Part shown: one piece after another, positions 16,285 through 23,750 of the stretch
Numbering within the stretch: the stretch's first letter is position 1
How the letters are laid out: each line of letters opens with the position of its first letter
NCBI RefSeq assembly: GCF_000701705.1
Contig: NZ_JNJP01000024.1
Span: forward strand, 1-50,064
Length of the DNA stretch: 50,064 bases
Direction: 5' to 3'
From: Bilophila wadsworthia ATCC 49260
Lineage (GTDB): Bacteria > Desulfobacterota > Desulfovibrionia > Desulfovibrionales > Desulfovibrionaceae
Position numbers and translations under genes: made by a program
Notes under the pieces: generated by a model
The model's input: only the letters and a program-made list of their open reading frames with translations
Told to the model about the DNA's origin: nothing
Database searches by the model: none

Positions 16285-16587
16285 CTAGGCTTCAACTTCC
16301 TCGCCGTTCAATTCCGCACGGAACTTGCGAGACAGACGGAACACGACCACCTTGCGGGGAGGGAGCGTAATGGTTTCATCCGTTTGAGGATTGCGGCCCT
16401 TGCGCGCTTCCTTGTCGTAAGCCTCGAATTTCCCGAATCCGCTCACCAAGAGGGCATCATCCTTCTTGATGGCCTGCTTCATCAGACCAAGCAGAATTTC
16501 CACCGTGTTCTTCACATCAGCGCGATTTCTGTCGGTCTTCTCATAAATGGCTTCTACAATATCCGCTTTGGTCAGTGCTCTGTTCAT
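16285..16587 (-). CDS. HU/IHF-family DNA-bending protein
   Basis: The ATG at 16587 sits behind GGAGGAACT, an ideal ribosome site; the longer opening to 16659 is not needed. The 100-aa product starts MNRALTKADIVEAIYEKTDR, typical of the family. It has SGFGKFEAYDKEARKGRNPQT at residues 49-69, including the GRNPxT DNA-intercalating arm, and the VVFRLSRKFR strand. It binds and bends DNA as a dimer. Sequence likeness does not decide between HU and an IHF subunit; the GRNPQT arm occurs in both. It is monocistronic. Confidence 0.9.
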   Translation of the reverse strand: MNRALTKADIVEAIYEKTDRNRADVKNTVEILLGLMKQAIKKDDALLVSGFGKFEAYDKEARKGRNPQTDETITLPPRKVVVFRLSRKFRAELNGEEVEA

Positions 16588-16988
16588 AGTTCCTCCATAC
16601 TTCCCAAAATGTTCGAGCATCCAGAGCATTCCACAAGTATCGTTTCCTCCGCGAGACATTCCGTCGCAATGCCCTTTGACGAAAGGCCTCTCTTGAGGAG
16701 AACTGGAGACTCTTCGTTGTTGCCGACTCCCAAATATGCTTTTCTCAACGCCCTGTGCAACCCGTCGTCGCTCCTATCGGGCCCCTACACAGTTTTTTTG
16801 TAAAGAAAAACAGGCAAAACCACTTTTCTCGCTCCTTTTCGGACACATCTTCCCCCAAAGACGCACTATCACTCGAAACGAGGTTTGCCTGTCCCTAAGT
16901 ATACTCTCTATTTATCTATAGTTCAAGAAGATTGCACGCCTACAGCGGGAGAATATGACCCTTTTCTGCTCATCCTTGAAATCGTCGG
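16588..16988. other. 401-bp region without genes between HU/IHF and HIT genes
   Basis: The stretch is AT-richer than its neighbours and should hold the HU/IHF promoter and leader. It also receives the 3' end of the leftward HIT transcript, but no clear terminator hairpin was found. Short open frames here have no ribosome sites. No tRNA or known RNA was recognised. Confidence 0.4.
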
Positions 16989-17414
16989 TTATAGTTTTTC
17001 CCGGATGGCGTCAGCAAGGGCCGCCATCTCCTGCATATCTTGATATGCTCCCTGCGGCCACGCCGTATAACCGTCATCAGCAAAACGAGGAATGAGATGC
17101 CAGTGCACGTGCGGAACTTGCTGCCCCGCAGCGGAATAGTTATTCTGAACGACATTCAGACCTTCCGCACCCGTCGCCTTCATAACGGCAGATCCCACCT
17201 GCTTCATAGCAGCAAATAACGTTTCGCCTATACCAGCGGGCATATCGAACAGCGTTTCCATATGCCCCTTAGGAACAAGCAGAGTATGTCCTTTGTTGAC
17301 GGGGCTGATATCCAGAAAAGCTATCAGCTCTTCGGATTCAAAGACGGATGTGCAAGGGATATCCCCTCGTGCGATTTTACAAAAAATACAATCTTCATGT
17401 TGTGATGCAGGCAT
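16989..17414 (-). CDS. HIT-family nucleotide hydrolase (Hint-like)
   Basis: The 141-aa protein has the histidine triad HVHWH (His102, His104, His106, with His106 as nucleophile family-wise). An N-terminal CIFCKIARGDIP (Cys9, Cys12) is common in the Hint group, and LLVPKGHMETL matches the nucleotide-binding sheet. Such enzymes hydrolyse AMP-lysine or related phosphoramidates and dinucleotides in the cytoplasm; the true substrate is unknown. The ATG follows AAAGGAG by 6 bases. It is divergent from the radical SAM gene, with 138 bp between them. Confidence 0.92.
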   Translation of the reverse strand: MPASQHEDCIFCKIARGDIPCTSVFESEELIAFLDISPVNKGHTLLVPKGHMETLFDMPAGIGETLFAAMKQVGSAVMKATGAEGLNVVQNNYSAAGQQVPHVHWHLIPRFADDGYTAWPQGAYQDMQEMAALADAIREKL

Positions 17415-17495
17415 AGCGGCTCCTTTTTCTTACCTCGGGCTCGACCTCCACGGTGAACTGTGGAATAGTCTCTGAACAAAACACTGTGTACAAAT

Positions 17496-17527
17496 CGATA
17501 AGCGCCAAGGTATACCAACACTTATCG
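17496..17527. promoter_or_regulatory. Inverted repeat between HIT and radical SAM genes
   Basis: CGATAAG (17496-17502) and CTTATCG (17521-17527) are a perfect 7-bp inverted repeat with half-site centres 25 bp apart, in the divergent promoter region. This could be a dimeric regulator site controlling one or both genes. No bound protein is known. Confidence 0.35.
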
Positions 17528-17552
17528 TCTAATACCAAACAAATCAACAGGT

Positions 17553-18671
17553 ATGAAAAAAAACTCTTCCACGGGACGCCATGCGCGCGAGTGCCTTTTT
17601 CCGGTCGGCAACCCCGGCTCATCAGACCCGCGACAGCGTCCCGCCATCGTCCCTTTCTTTTTGCCTTTTGCAGGCTGCCCACATCGTTGCCTCTTTTGCG
17701 CTCAAGACAAGCAGACGGGGCACACGCGACCTTCTGATTGCCTACCATACCCACAAGCTCTTGCCAATCTTTTGTCCGAGTTAGAGACGCATCACATGGA
17801 GCGGACGGCCTCTCGTCCCATCGAATTGGCCTTCTACGGCGGTACGTTCACCGCTCTCCCTGAACGCCTCCAGATGGAATGTCTGGCGTTGGCCATGCAA
17901 GCCAAAGAAAAAGGCATCGTATGCCGGGTCCGGTGTTCGACGCGCCCTGATGCGCTCCGCCCGGATCGGTTGCAGGCATTGCGCCATGCGGGACTGGATC
18001 TTGTTGAGCTGGGAATACAGTCATTCCATACCGAAGCGCTGTTGGACGTGCAACGGGGCTACAATGGCGATAGGGCACGGGAAGGCTGCCGTTTGATCAA
18101 GGAAAGCGGCCTCAAACTCGGCATCCAGCTACTCCCCGGTATGCCCGGCTCCACTCCGCAACGCTTCTCTGAAGATGTGGAAGAGGCCCTTGCGTTTTCT
18201 CCTTCCTGTTTGCGTTTTTATCCCTGTCTCGTCGTGGATGGTACGCCGCTGGCGGAACGGTGGAGGATAGGCCAATATGCGCCCTGGGAACTGGACACGA
18301 CCATAACCACCCTCGGGAAAGCCCTTGCCTCTGCATGGGCACGGAGAATCCCCGTCATCCGGTTGAGCCTCGCCCCGGAGCGCGAACTGGATGAATCCGT
18401 ATTGGCGGGGCCCCGCCACCCGGCACTCGGCAATATCATCCAAAGTGAAGCGCTGTTCGAAACGGTCCGTTCGCATTTCGCTTTGAACGGCTTCCTGCCG
18501 CCGGATGAACTCTTCTTCCCCCAATATTGCCAAGGCTTTTTCTCTGGCCATAAGGGGAGCCTGCTTCCCCGCTGGGAGAAACTCGGCATTCAGCCCTCAT
18601 CCATCCAATGGGTTGAGGGTGAATATGCTTCGTTGCGCTGGAACAAGCCCTTAGAAGAGGTGTTATCATAG
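17553..18671 (+). CDS. Radical SAM protein, Elp3-like, function unknown
   Basis: The 372-aa protein has the radical SAM cluster motif CPHRCLFC (Cys42, Cys46, Cys49). AFYGGTFTALP near residue 93 resembles the GGE-type SAM-binding strand, and ELGIQSFHTEALLDVQRGYNGD near 142 is typical of the Elp3/MiaB/NifB superfamily. This suggests 5'-deoxyadenosyl radical chemistry on an unidentified substrate. The C-terminal third is not recognisable to me. No strong ribosome site precedes the ATG (only AGGT), so the start is less certain. It is oxygen-sensitive by class and stands alone. Confidence 0.85.
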   Translation: MKKNSSTGRHARECLFPVGNPGSSDPRQRPAIVPFFLPFAGCPHRCLFCAQDKQTGHTRPSDCLPYPQALANLLSELETHHMERTASRPIELAFYGGTFTALPERLQMECLALAMQAKEKGIVCRVRCSTRPDALRPDRLQALRHAGLDLVELGIQSFHTEALLDVQRGYNGDRAREGCRLIKESGLKLGIQLLPGMPGSTPQRFSEDVEEALAFSPSCLRFYPCLVVDGTPLAERWRIGQYAPWELDTTITTLGKALASAWARRIPVIRLSLAPERELDESVLAGPRHPALGNIIQSEALFETVRSHFALNGFLPPDELFFPQYCQGFFSGHKGSLLPRWEKLGIQPSSIQWVEGEYASLRWNKPLEEVLS

Positions 18672-19013
18672 GAACGAGATCCTTCATGGGCTCTGCTCTC
18701 CGGAAAATACCCACGAAACGGCCTCTCTCAGAGCTTGCCTTGTGTGGCAGGTCTGTTATCATTCTTCGCTTGCGTTGCTGAGGTTTGGCTTTTTCTTTTT
18801 TCGACTGGCTGCCCAACATGCCGTCGGCTCTGCTTGCCGGAGACCGTACGAGACAATCCCTCGTAACGCCTTTGCCGTTTTTTGTTTGAAAAAATTTCCG
18901 CTCCGTACCGGGCAACCATCGTGCTATGTCGATTCGGCTTTCCGATACCTATCAAATAGGGACGTTCCCGGAGCCCGGAGTTCTCGTTTCACCTTTTCAC
19001 TTTTGGACATCAC
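18672..19013. other. 342-bp non-coding leader region upstream of the DEAD-box helicase gene
   Basis: No gene is seen. The region has pyrimidine-rich runs (TTTTTCTTTTTTCG near 18790) and no strong hairpin. DEAD-box helicases of the DeaD/CsdA group often have long, temperature-responsive 5' leaders, so this may be an untranslated leader; that is inference from family habit. Confidence 0.35.
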
Positions 19014-20666
19014 ATGACCGAACAAATGCAAGAGGCCAAGGCCACCCCGGCTGCCCAGAAGGCCAAAGCCAAGTCTCACCCCTCCAACACCATCCAGACG
19101 TCTTCTGAAATCATCTCCGTCGACGAGCCCGAAAACGCCCTCCCGGAAGTCTCCCTCGCCGATCTGCCTCAATTGCTTCAGACAGCCTGCGCCAAGGCCG
19201 GGTGGAACAACCTTATGCCCGTGCAGTCCCGCGCTCTCCCCTATCTGCTCGAAGGAAGGGATCTCATGGTCCAGTCCCGTACGGGCAGCGGTAAGACGGG
19301 AACCTACCTGCTTCCGCTCATGGCCCGCCTGAACCCGGCCATGCCCGCCGTACAGGCGCTCATTCTCGTTCCGACCCGCGAGCTTGCCGTTCAGGTGGAA
19401 CAGGAAGCCAAAACGCTTTTCAAAGGGAGCGGCTTTACCGTGGCCGCCGTCTATGGCGGAGTCGGCTACGGCAAGCAGATGGACGCGCTCCGTCAGGGGG
19501 TCAGCGTTGTTGTGGGGACGCCAGGCCGTGTGCTTGACCATCTCCTGCGGCGCACGCTCAACCTTGATCATATTTCCGCTCTGATTTTTGACGAAGCCGA
19601 CCGTATGCTTTCCATCGGCTTCTATCCGGATATGAAAGAAATACAGCGGTACCTGCCCGAAACGTCCATCCATGCGATGCTGTTCTCGGCTACCTATCCG
19701 CCCCATGTGCTCAAGCTGGCGGGAGAATTCCTGACCGATCCCCAGATGCTCTCCCTGTCCACGACGCAGATCCATGTGGCGGAAGTCCAGCATCTCTATT
19801 GCGAATGCAAGAGCATGGAAAAGGATCGCACGCTGATCAAGATTCTGGAAGTCGAAAACCCGGCCTCCGCCATCATTTTCTGCAATACCAAGGCTACGGT
19901 GCACTTCGTGACCGCCGTATTGCAAGGCTTTGGATTCAACGCCGACGAGTTGTCCGCCGACCTGTCCCAGAGCCGCCGCGAAGATGTCCTTTCCCGGCTG
20001 CGCAAGGGCACCATCCGGTTCCTCGTCGCCACGGACGTGGCCGCACGCGGCATTGACATTCCCGAACTCTCCCATGTGTTCCTCTACGAGCCGCCGGACG
20101 ACAGGGAATCCTACATCCACAGGGCGGGACGCACCGGGCGCGCCGGAGCCGCCGGTGTGGTCATTTCCCTCGTCGACATCATGGAAAAAATGGAACTCCA
20201 GCGGATCGCCAAGTATTTCAAGGTACCGCTCACCCAACACATGGCCCCTACGGACGAAGAAGTCGCCCATGCGGTCGGTATGCGGGTTACGGCCCTCCTC
20301 GAAGCCCGTTTCCGGCAGCTCAACGGGCTGGAACGTGAACGCATGAAGCGTTTTGAGCCGCTGGTGCAAAGCATCGCGGAAGATCCGGAACAACGGCATT
20401 TGCTGACGCTGCTTCTCGATGATTGTTACCAGAAGAGCCTCAACCCCACGGCATTCCTTCCGGCGGGTACGCCGCGTAAGGAATCGGAGGGTGCAGCGCG
20501 GCCCCCCAAGCCCCATACCGGCGGCGGGCGGCGCGGCCCGCGGGAAAACGGTCCTCGCCGAGAAGGCGGCCGACGCGAAGGCCAGCCATTCTCCAAGGAA
20601 GGCAAGCGCGAAGGCGGCCGCGGCTTTAAGGGGCGCAAACGTTCTTCCGACAAACCTTCCGACTGA
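19014..20666 (+). CDS. DEAD-box ATP-dependent RNA helicase with basic Arg/Gly-rich tail
   Basis: The 550-aa protein has the Q motif (MPVQSRALP), Walker A SRTGSGKT (88-95), PTRELAVQ, GTPGRVLDH, DEAD (FDEADRML), SAT, and the C-terminal helicase motifs ATDVAARGIDIP and HRAGRTGRAG. From about residue 480 it becomes a low-complexity tail rich in Arg, Gly and Lys that likely binds RNA without sequence preference, as in CsdA/RhlE types. The first 40 residues are also low-complexity. It probably remodels rRNA or mRNA, for example in cold or in decay. The ribosome site is weak. A 160-aa gene follows after 14 bp. Confidence 0.93.
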   Translation: MTEQMQEAKATPAAQKAKAKSHPSNTIQTSSEIISVDEPENALPEVSLADLPQLLQTACAKAGWNNLMPVQSRALPYLLEGRDLMVQSRTGSGKTGTYLLPLMARLNPAMPAVQALILVPTRELAVQVEQEAKTLFKGSGFTVAAVYGGVGYGKQMDALRQGVSVVVGTPGRVLDHLLRRTLNLDHISALIFDEADRMLSIGFYPDMKEIQRYLPETSIHAMLFSATYPPHVLKLAGEFLTDPQMLSLSTTQIHVAEVQHLYCECKSMEKDRTLIKILEVENPASAIIFCNTKATVHFVTAVLQGFGFNADELSADLSQSRREDVLSRLRKGTIRFLVATDVAARGIDIPELSHVFLYEPPDDRESYIHRAGRTGRAGAAGVVISLVDIMEKMELQRIAKYFKVPLTQHMAPTDEEVAHAVGMRVTALLEARFRQLNGLERERMKRFEPLVQSIAEDPEQRHLLTLLLDDCYQKSLNPTAFLPAGTPRKESEGAARPPKPHTGGGRRGPRENGPRREGGRREGQPFSKEGKREGGRGFKGRKRSSDKPSD

Positions 20667-20680
20667 TTCCGGAGCGGATT

Positions 20681-21163
20681 GTGTCAACAGTCTCTCAAGG
20701 CTCTCTGCCCGATATGACGGAAGAGGTGCTGGGAAACTTCTCCGCCATACTGGAAAGTATGGATTTTGCCCAGGAGCTCGAGCTCCTGGGCATACGGAAA
20801 CTGCATTTTCGCCAGAGAAAACGGGCCATCCGGGAACTGCGCGCCATGGGTATCGGCCTCTGGCGTCTTGGGCTGAAACGCTCATTCCCCTCCGATGGCG
20901 AGTTCCTCTTCGAACGTTTCATGCTTGGGCTATACGAACAGGCACATACCAATAAAGAACGGGAACAGGCCAACGCCTTTGATCTCCTCGTGCGATCGTA
21001 TATCGACAAATTCGGGGAGCGCGGCGATACGGACTTTACGACCGTAAGCGGGCATATCGTTTCCCTCTTCCGGCGCAAGCCTGGAGACACTGCGGCACAG
21101 CGGCTCAAGCTGGCCCTGCTCATGCGGAACACCTATACCGATATCTTTCGCCATCTTATCTGA
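20681..21163 (+). CDS. Uncharacterised protein, 160 aa, downstream of the helicase gene
   Basis: I do not recognise this family. GTG at 20681 is preceded by CCGGAG, 8 bases away, and lies only 14 bp after the helicase stop, so the pair is likely one transcript. The protein is mostly helical and soluble. It has a basic patch (LHFRQRKRAIRELRAMGIGLWRL), a middle with FERFMLGLYEQA, and ends RNTYTDIFRHLI. No cofactor motif, signal peptide or membrane helix is visible. A 26-nt perfect DNA palindrome sits inside its coding region. It may work with RNA or the helicase, but this rests on position alone. Confidence 0.75.
   Translation: MSTVSQGSLPDMTEEVLGNFSAILESMDFAQELELLGIRKLHFRQRKRAIRELRAMGIGLWRLGLKRSFPSDGEFLFERFMLGLYEQAHTNKEREQANAFDLLVRSYIDKFGERGDTDFTTVSGHIVSLFRRKPGDTAAQRLKLALLMRNTYTDIFRHLI
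20767..20792. repeat. Perfect 26-nt palindrome inside a coding sequence
   Basis: TGCCCAGGAGCTC followed by its exact complement GAGCTCCTGGGCA makes a spacer-less palindrome that reads AQELELLGI in the 160-aa protein. It is GC-rich and could extrude as a hairpin or be a protein site. Confidence 0.8.
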
Positions 21164-21206
21164 GCAAACGCGTTTTCACACACAGCGCTCCGAAAGAGAG
21201 GACGTC

Positions 21207-22262
21207 ATGCGCGTAATCATCATTACCTCGTCCAGCAACCGCAGCGGCGGTACACGCCAAGCAGTCTACCAAGCCCAGGGGTTGAGCGAACGGGGCCATG
21301 ATGTGGCACTCTGTCTCCCCCATGATTCGACGCTCTGGGAATTGCCCAATGCGACATCCAATCCCCTCTGGAATATGTTGCCGGAAGATCCGGCGCAACA
21401 CCGTACCTATGTGGAAAGCCTCTTCCCCTCGCCGGATACGCCGACCATCGTTCACGCCTTTCACAATAAGGCTGTAAAACGCGTTGCATGGTGGGGCCTG
21501 TTTTGGCGGAACCGGAAGCTGGCCTGCGTCGCACATCGCGGCGTCATATACCGCCCGGGTAATCCCCTCCCCTACCTTTCGCCTTCAATGAAGGCCTTCC
21601 TTCCCAATTCGGAAGCCTGTGCCCGGGCAATCAGCTGGTGTTGCCCCAAGCACAAAATCCACGTCATCCCAAACGGCATTCCCGATGATCGCGTGATTCC
21701 CACGCGCCCCGCCTCCGCCGTAAAACAGGAACTGGACATCCCCGAGCAAGCCCTTATCTTTACCTATGTGGGAAACAATAATCCTGCCAAGGGGATAGAA
21801 CCGCTTCTGAAGGCTTTTTCCTCCGCTTGCCTTGACGCATATCTGGTCATGGTGGGAGCCAACCCCGATCTCTGGCTTCCTCTCTGCGATACGCTGGGAA
21901 TCCGAGAAAAAGTCCGTCTCATAGGGCAGACCGAACGCGTCAGCGATTACCTCCAAATAGCCGATGCATTTGTCTTCCCTTCAAAGAATATGGACTCGGC
22001 TCCCAATACGCTTCTCGAAGCCATCCGCATGGGGTTGCCCGTAGTGGCGGCGACAGTGGGCGGAGTTCCTGAAATAGCTCAAAATAATGGGCTGCTGGTT
22101 CCGCCGGATGATACGGAAGCCTTAACGCGAGCCTTACAGGAAATGGCCTCTGATCCTGAGCGCCGGAAACTGTGGGGAGCGAACAGCGCCCGCAGAGGGC
22201 AAAGCTACTCCGTCGAAGCGCGATGTGTCGAATTGGAAAAAATATATCATTCCGTCCTGTAA
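21207..22262 (+). CDS. Family 4 glycosyltransferase (second copy type)
   Basis: The 351-aa protein is a GT-B fold enzyme. It begins VIIITSSSNRSGGTRQAVY, with a Gly-rich acceptor loop, and has FTYVGNNNPAKGIEPLLKAF near residue 182. Its donor-binding segment is SAPNTLLEAIRMGLPVVAATVGGVPEI near 265-290, containing an EX7E-like region in which the first Glu is replaced (SKNMDSAPNTLLEA). The ATG follows GAGAGGAC. It probably adds a sugar to LPS core or another surface glycan. Donor and acceptor are unknown. It is followed 27 bp later by cysK, perhaps by chance. Confidence 0.88.
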   Translation: MRVIIITSSSNRSGGTRQAVYQAQGLSERGHDVALCLPHDSTLWELPNATSNPLWNMLPEDPAQHRTYVESLFPSPDTPTIVHAFHNKAVKRVAWWGLFWRNRKLACVAHRGVIYRPGNPLPYLSPSMKAFLPNSEACARAISWCCPKHKIHVIPNGIPDDRVIPTRPASAVKQELDIPEQALIFTYVGNNNPAKGIEPLLKAFSSACLDAYLVMVGANPDLWLPLCDTLGIREKVRLIGQTERVSDYLQIADAFVFPSKNMDSAPNTLLEAIRMGLPVVAATVGGVPEIAQNNGLLVPPDDTEALTRALQEMASDPERRKLWGANSARRGQSYSVEARCVELEKIYHSVL

Positions 22263-22289
22263 CCTGCTCTCGGAGCAAAAGGAAACGTT

Positions 22290-23195
22290 ATGGATCTGTT
22301 GCAGAGCATCGGAAAAACGCCGCTGATACGGCTCGCCAAACTGACCGCAGGTCTTGACGCGGAGATTCTGGTCAAAGTCGAATCCCGCAACCCGGGAGGC
22401 TCCATCAAAGACCGTGCCGCCCTCCGTATGATTCAGGGGGCTCTCGAAAAGGGCACCCTCAAGCCGAACGGAACCATTGTCGAACCGACCAGCGGAAACA
22501 CCGGCATCGGCTTGGCGGTCGTATCCACATGCATGGGGTTCAAGCTTATCCTGACCATGCCGGAATCCATGAGTGACGAACGCAAAGCCCTGCTCCGCGG
22601 TTTTGGGGCGGAACTCATTCTCACCCCCGCCGCGAAGGGTATGGGTGGGGCCGTTGAGGAAGCCCAGCGGCTGGCCGCCACGGAAGGCTATGTACTTCTG
22701 GATCAGTTCTCCAATCCGGATAATGCGGAAGCGCACTACCGCACGACGGGTCCGGAAATCCTCTCGGACGCCGGAACGGTGGATGCCTTTGTTGCGGGCG
22801 TCGGCACAGGCGGAACCATCACGGGGACAGGGCGCTACCTGCGCGAACACCTTCCCTCGGTGGGGCTGTTCGCTGTCGAGCCTGCGGAATCGGCCGTCCT
22901 TTCGGGCAATCCCGCAGGGCCGCACCTTATTCAAGGCATTGGCGCCGGTTTCGTTCCCGCGTTGCTGGATCGCTCCCTGCTGACCGAAGTGCTGCCTATC
23001 CCCGGCCTGGAAGCCATCAAAATGGCCCGGCGCGTCATGACGGAAGAAGGCATTTCCTGCGGCATTTCATCCGGCGCCAACGTCGCGGCGGCGCTTCTTC
23101 TGGCGAACAGACCGGAATGGAAAGGAAAGCGCATTGTGACGGTTCTGCCCGACACCGGCGAGCGCTATCTCTCCACCCAGCTTTTCAAAGCGTAA
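22290..23195 (+). CDS. cysK: Cysteine synthase A (O-acetylserine sulfhydrylase)
   Basis: The 301-aa protein is a type II PLP enzyme. It has NPGGSIKDRAAL with the PLP lysine at residue 40, the substrate loop EPTSGNTGIGLA near 65, the phosphate-binding GVGTGGTITGTGRYL near 171, and the SGISSGANVAAA region. It forms cysteine from O-acetylserine and sulfide, a fitting sulfide outlet in a sulfide-producing organism (inference). The ATG lies about 13 bases after GGAGCAAAAGGAAA. A strong terminator shared with the convergent dtd follows. Confidence 0.95.
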   Translation: MDLLQSIGKTPLIRLAKLTAGLDAEILVKVESRNPGGSIKDRAALRMIQGALEKGTLKPNGTIVEPTSGNTGIGLAVVSTCMGFKLILTMPESMSDERKALLRGFGAELILTPAAKGMGGAVEEAQRLAATEGYVLLDQFSNPDNAEAHYRTTGPEILSDAGTVDAFVAGVGTGGTITGTGRYLREHLPSVGLFAVEPAESAVLSGNPAGPHLIQGIGAGFVPALLDRSLLTEVLPIPGLEAIKMARRVMTEEGISCGISSGANVAAALLLANRPEWKGKRIVTVLPDTGERYLSTQLFKA

Positions 23196-23218
23196 CAGCT
23201 GACATCCCCCAATCACTC

Positions 23219-23262
23219 AAAACAAAAAGGACGGCGTTTCAACGAGCCGTCCTTTTTGTTTT
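23219..23262 (+). terminator. Bidirectional intrinsic terminator between cysK and dtd
   Basis: A perfect 17-bp stem AAAACAAAAAGGACGGC / GCCGTCCTTTTTGTTTT with a 10-base loop serves convergent genes; A and T tracts lie on both sides. Confidence 0.92.
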
Positions 23263-23285
23263 GGGCTGTCACATTCGCTTATCCG

Positions 23286-23750
23286 CTAAAAATCCGCTGA
23301 GTCCAATAAGAGCGTTACCGGCCCCCAATTCGTGAGGGAAACGTCCATGTCCGCAGCGAACACACCCTGCTGGACTCGTCCCGGCAGCCTGGATCGCACA
23401 TCTTCCACAAAGTGCTGAAACAACGGTTCCGCCACACCCGGAGGCGCCGACAGGTGGAACGAGGGGCGCCGCCCTTTTCGCGAGTCCGCGTACAGCGTGA
23501 ACTGGGAAACCAGAATGATTTCTCCGCCGGCTTCCTCTATCCCTCTGTTCATCTTCCCCTCATCATCAGGAAAAATGCGGAGCCCCACCATCTTTTCGAT
23601 CAGCGTATTCCAGAGCTTGCCGCCGCGCAGATCAATCGTATCCTCCGGGCCAAAACCAACGAGGACAACCAAGCCCTTGCCGATGGATGCCACGTTCTGA
23701 CCTTCAATGGTGACTTTTCCCTCACGGACCCGTTGAAGAAGCAGTCTCAT
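23286..23750 (-). CDS. dtd: D-aminoacyl-tRNA deacylase
   Basis: The 154-aa protein matches Dtd along its length. It has SQFTLYADSRKGRRPSF with the key Thr near residue 83, and NWGPVT carrying the cross-subunit Gly-cisPro motif. It removes D-amino acids (and mischarged glycine) from tRNA in the cytoplasm. Its ATG overlaps the stop codon of the upstream acyl-CoA ligase gene in an ATGA arrangement, so it is translationally coupled to that gene. Confidence 0.96.
   Translation of the reverse strand: MRLLLQRVREGKVTIEGQNVASIGKGLVVLVGFGPEDTIDLRGGKLWNTLIEKMVGLRIFPDDEGKMNRGIEEAGGEIILVSQFTLYADSRKGRRPSFHLSAPPGVAEPLFQHFVEDVRSRLPGRVQQGVFAADMDVSLTNWGPVTLLLDSADF

Noticed and set aside
18924..20885. 653-codon open frame antisense to the DEAD-box helicase
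   Set aside because: It mirrors a well-conserved helicase gene. Long antisense frames arise from GC-biased codon use, and its translation shows no domain.
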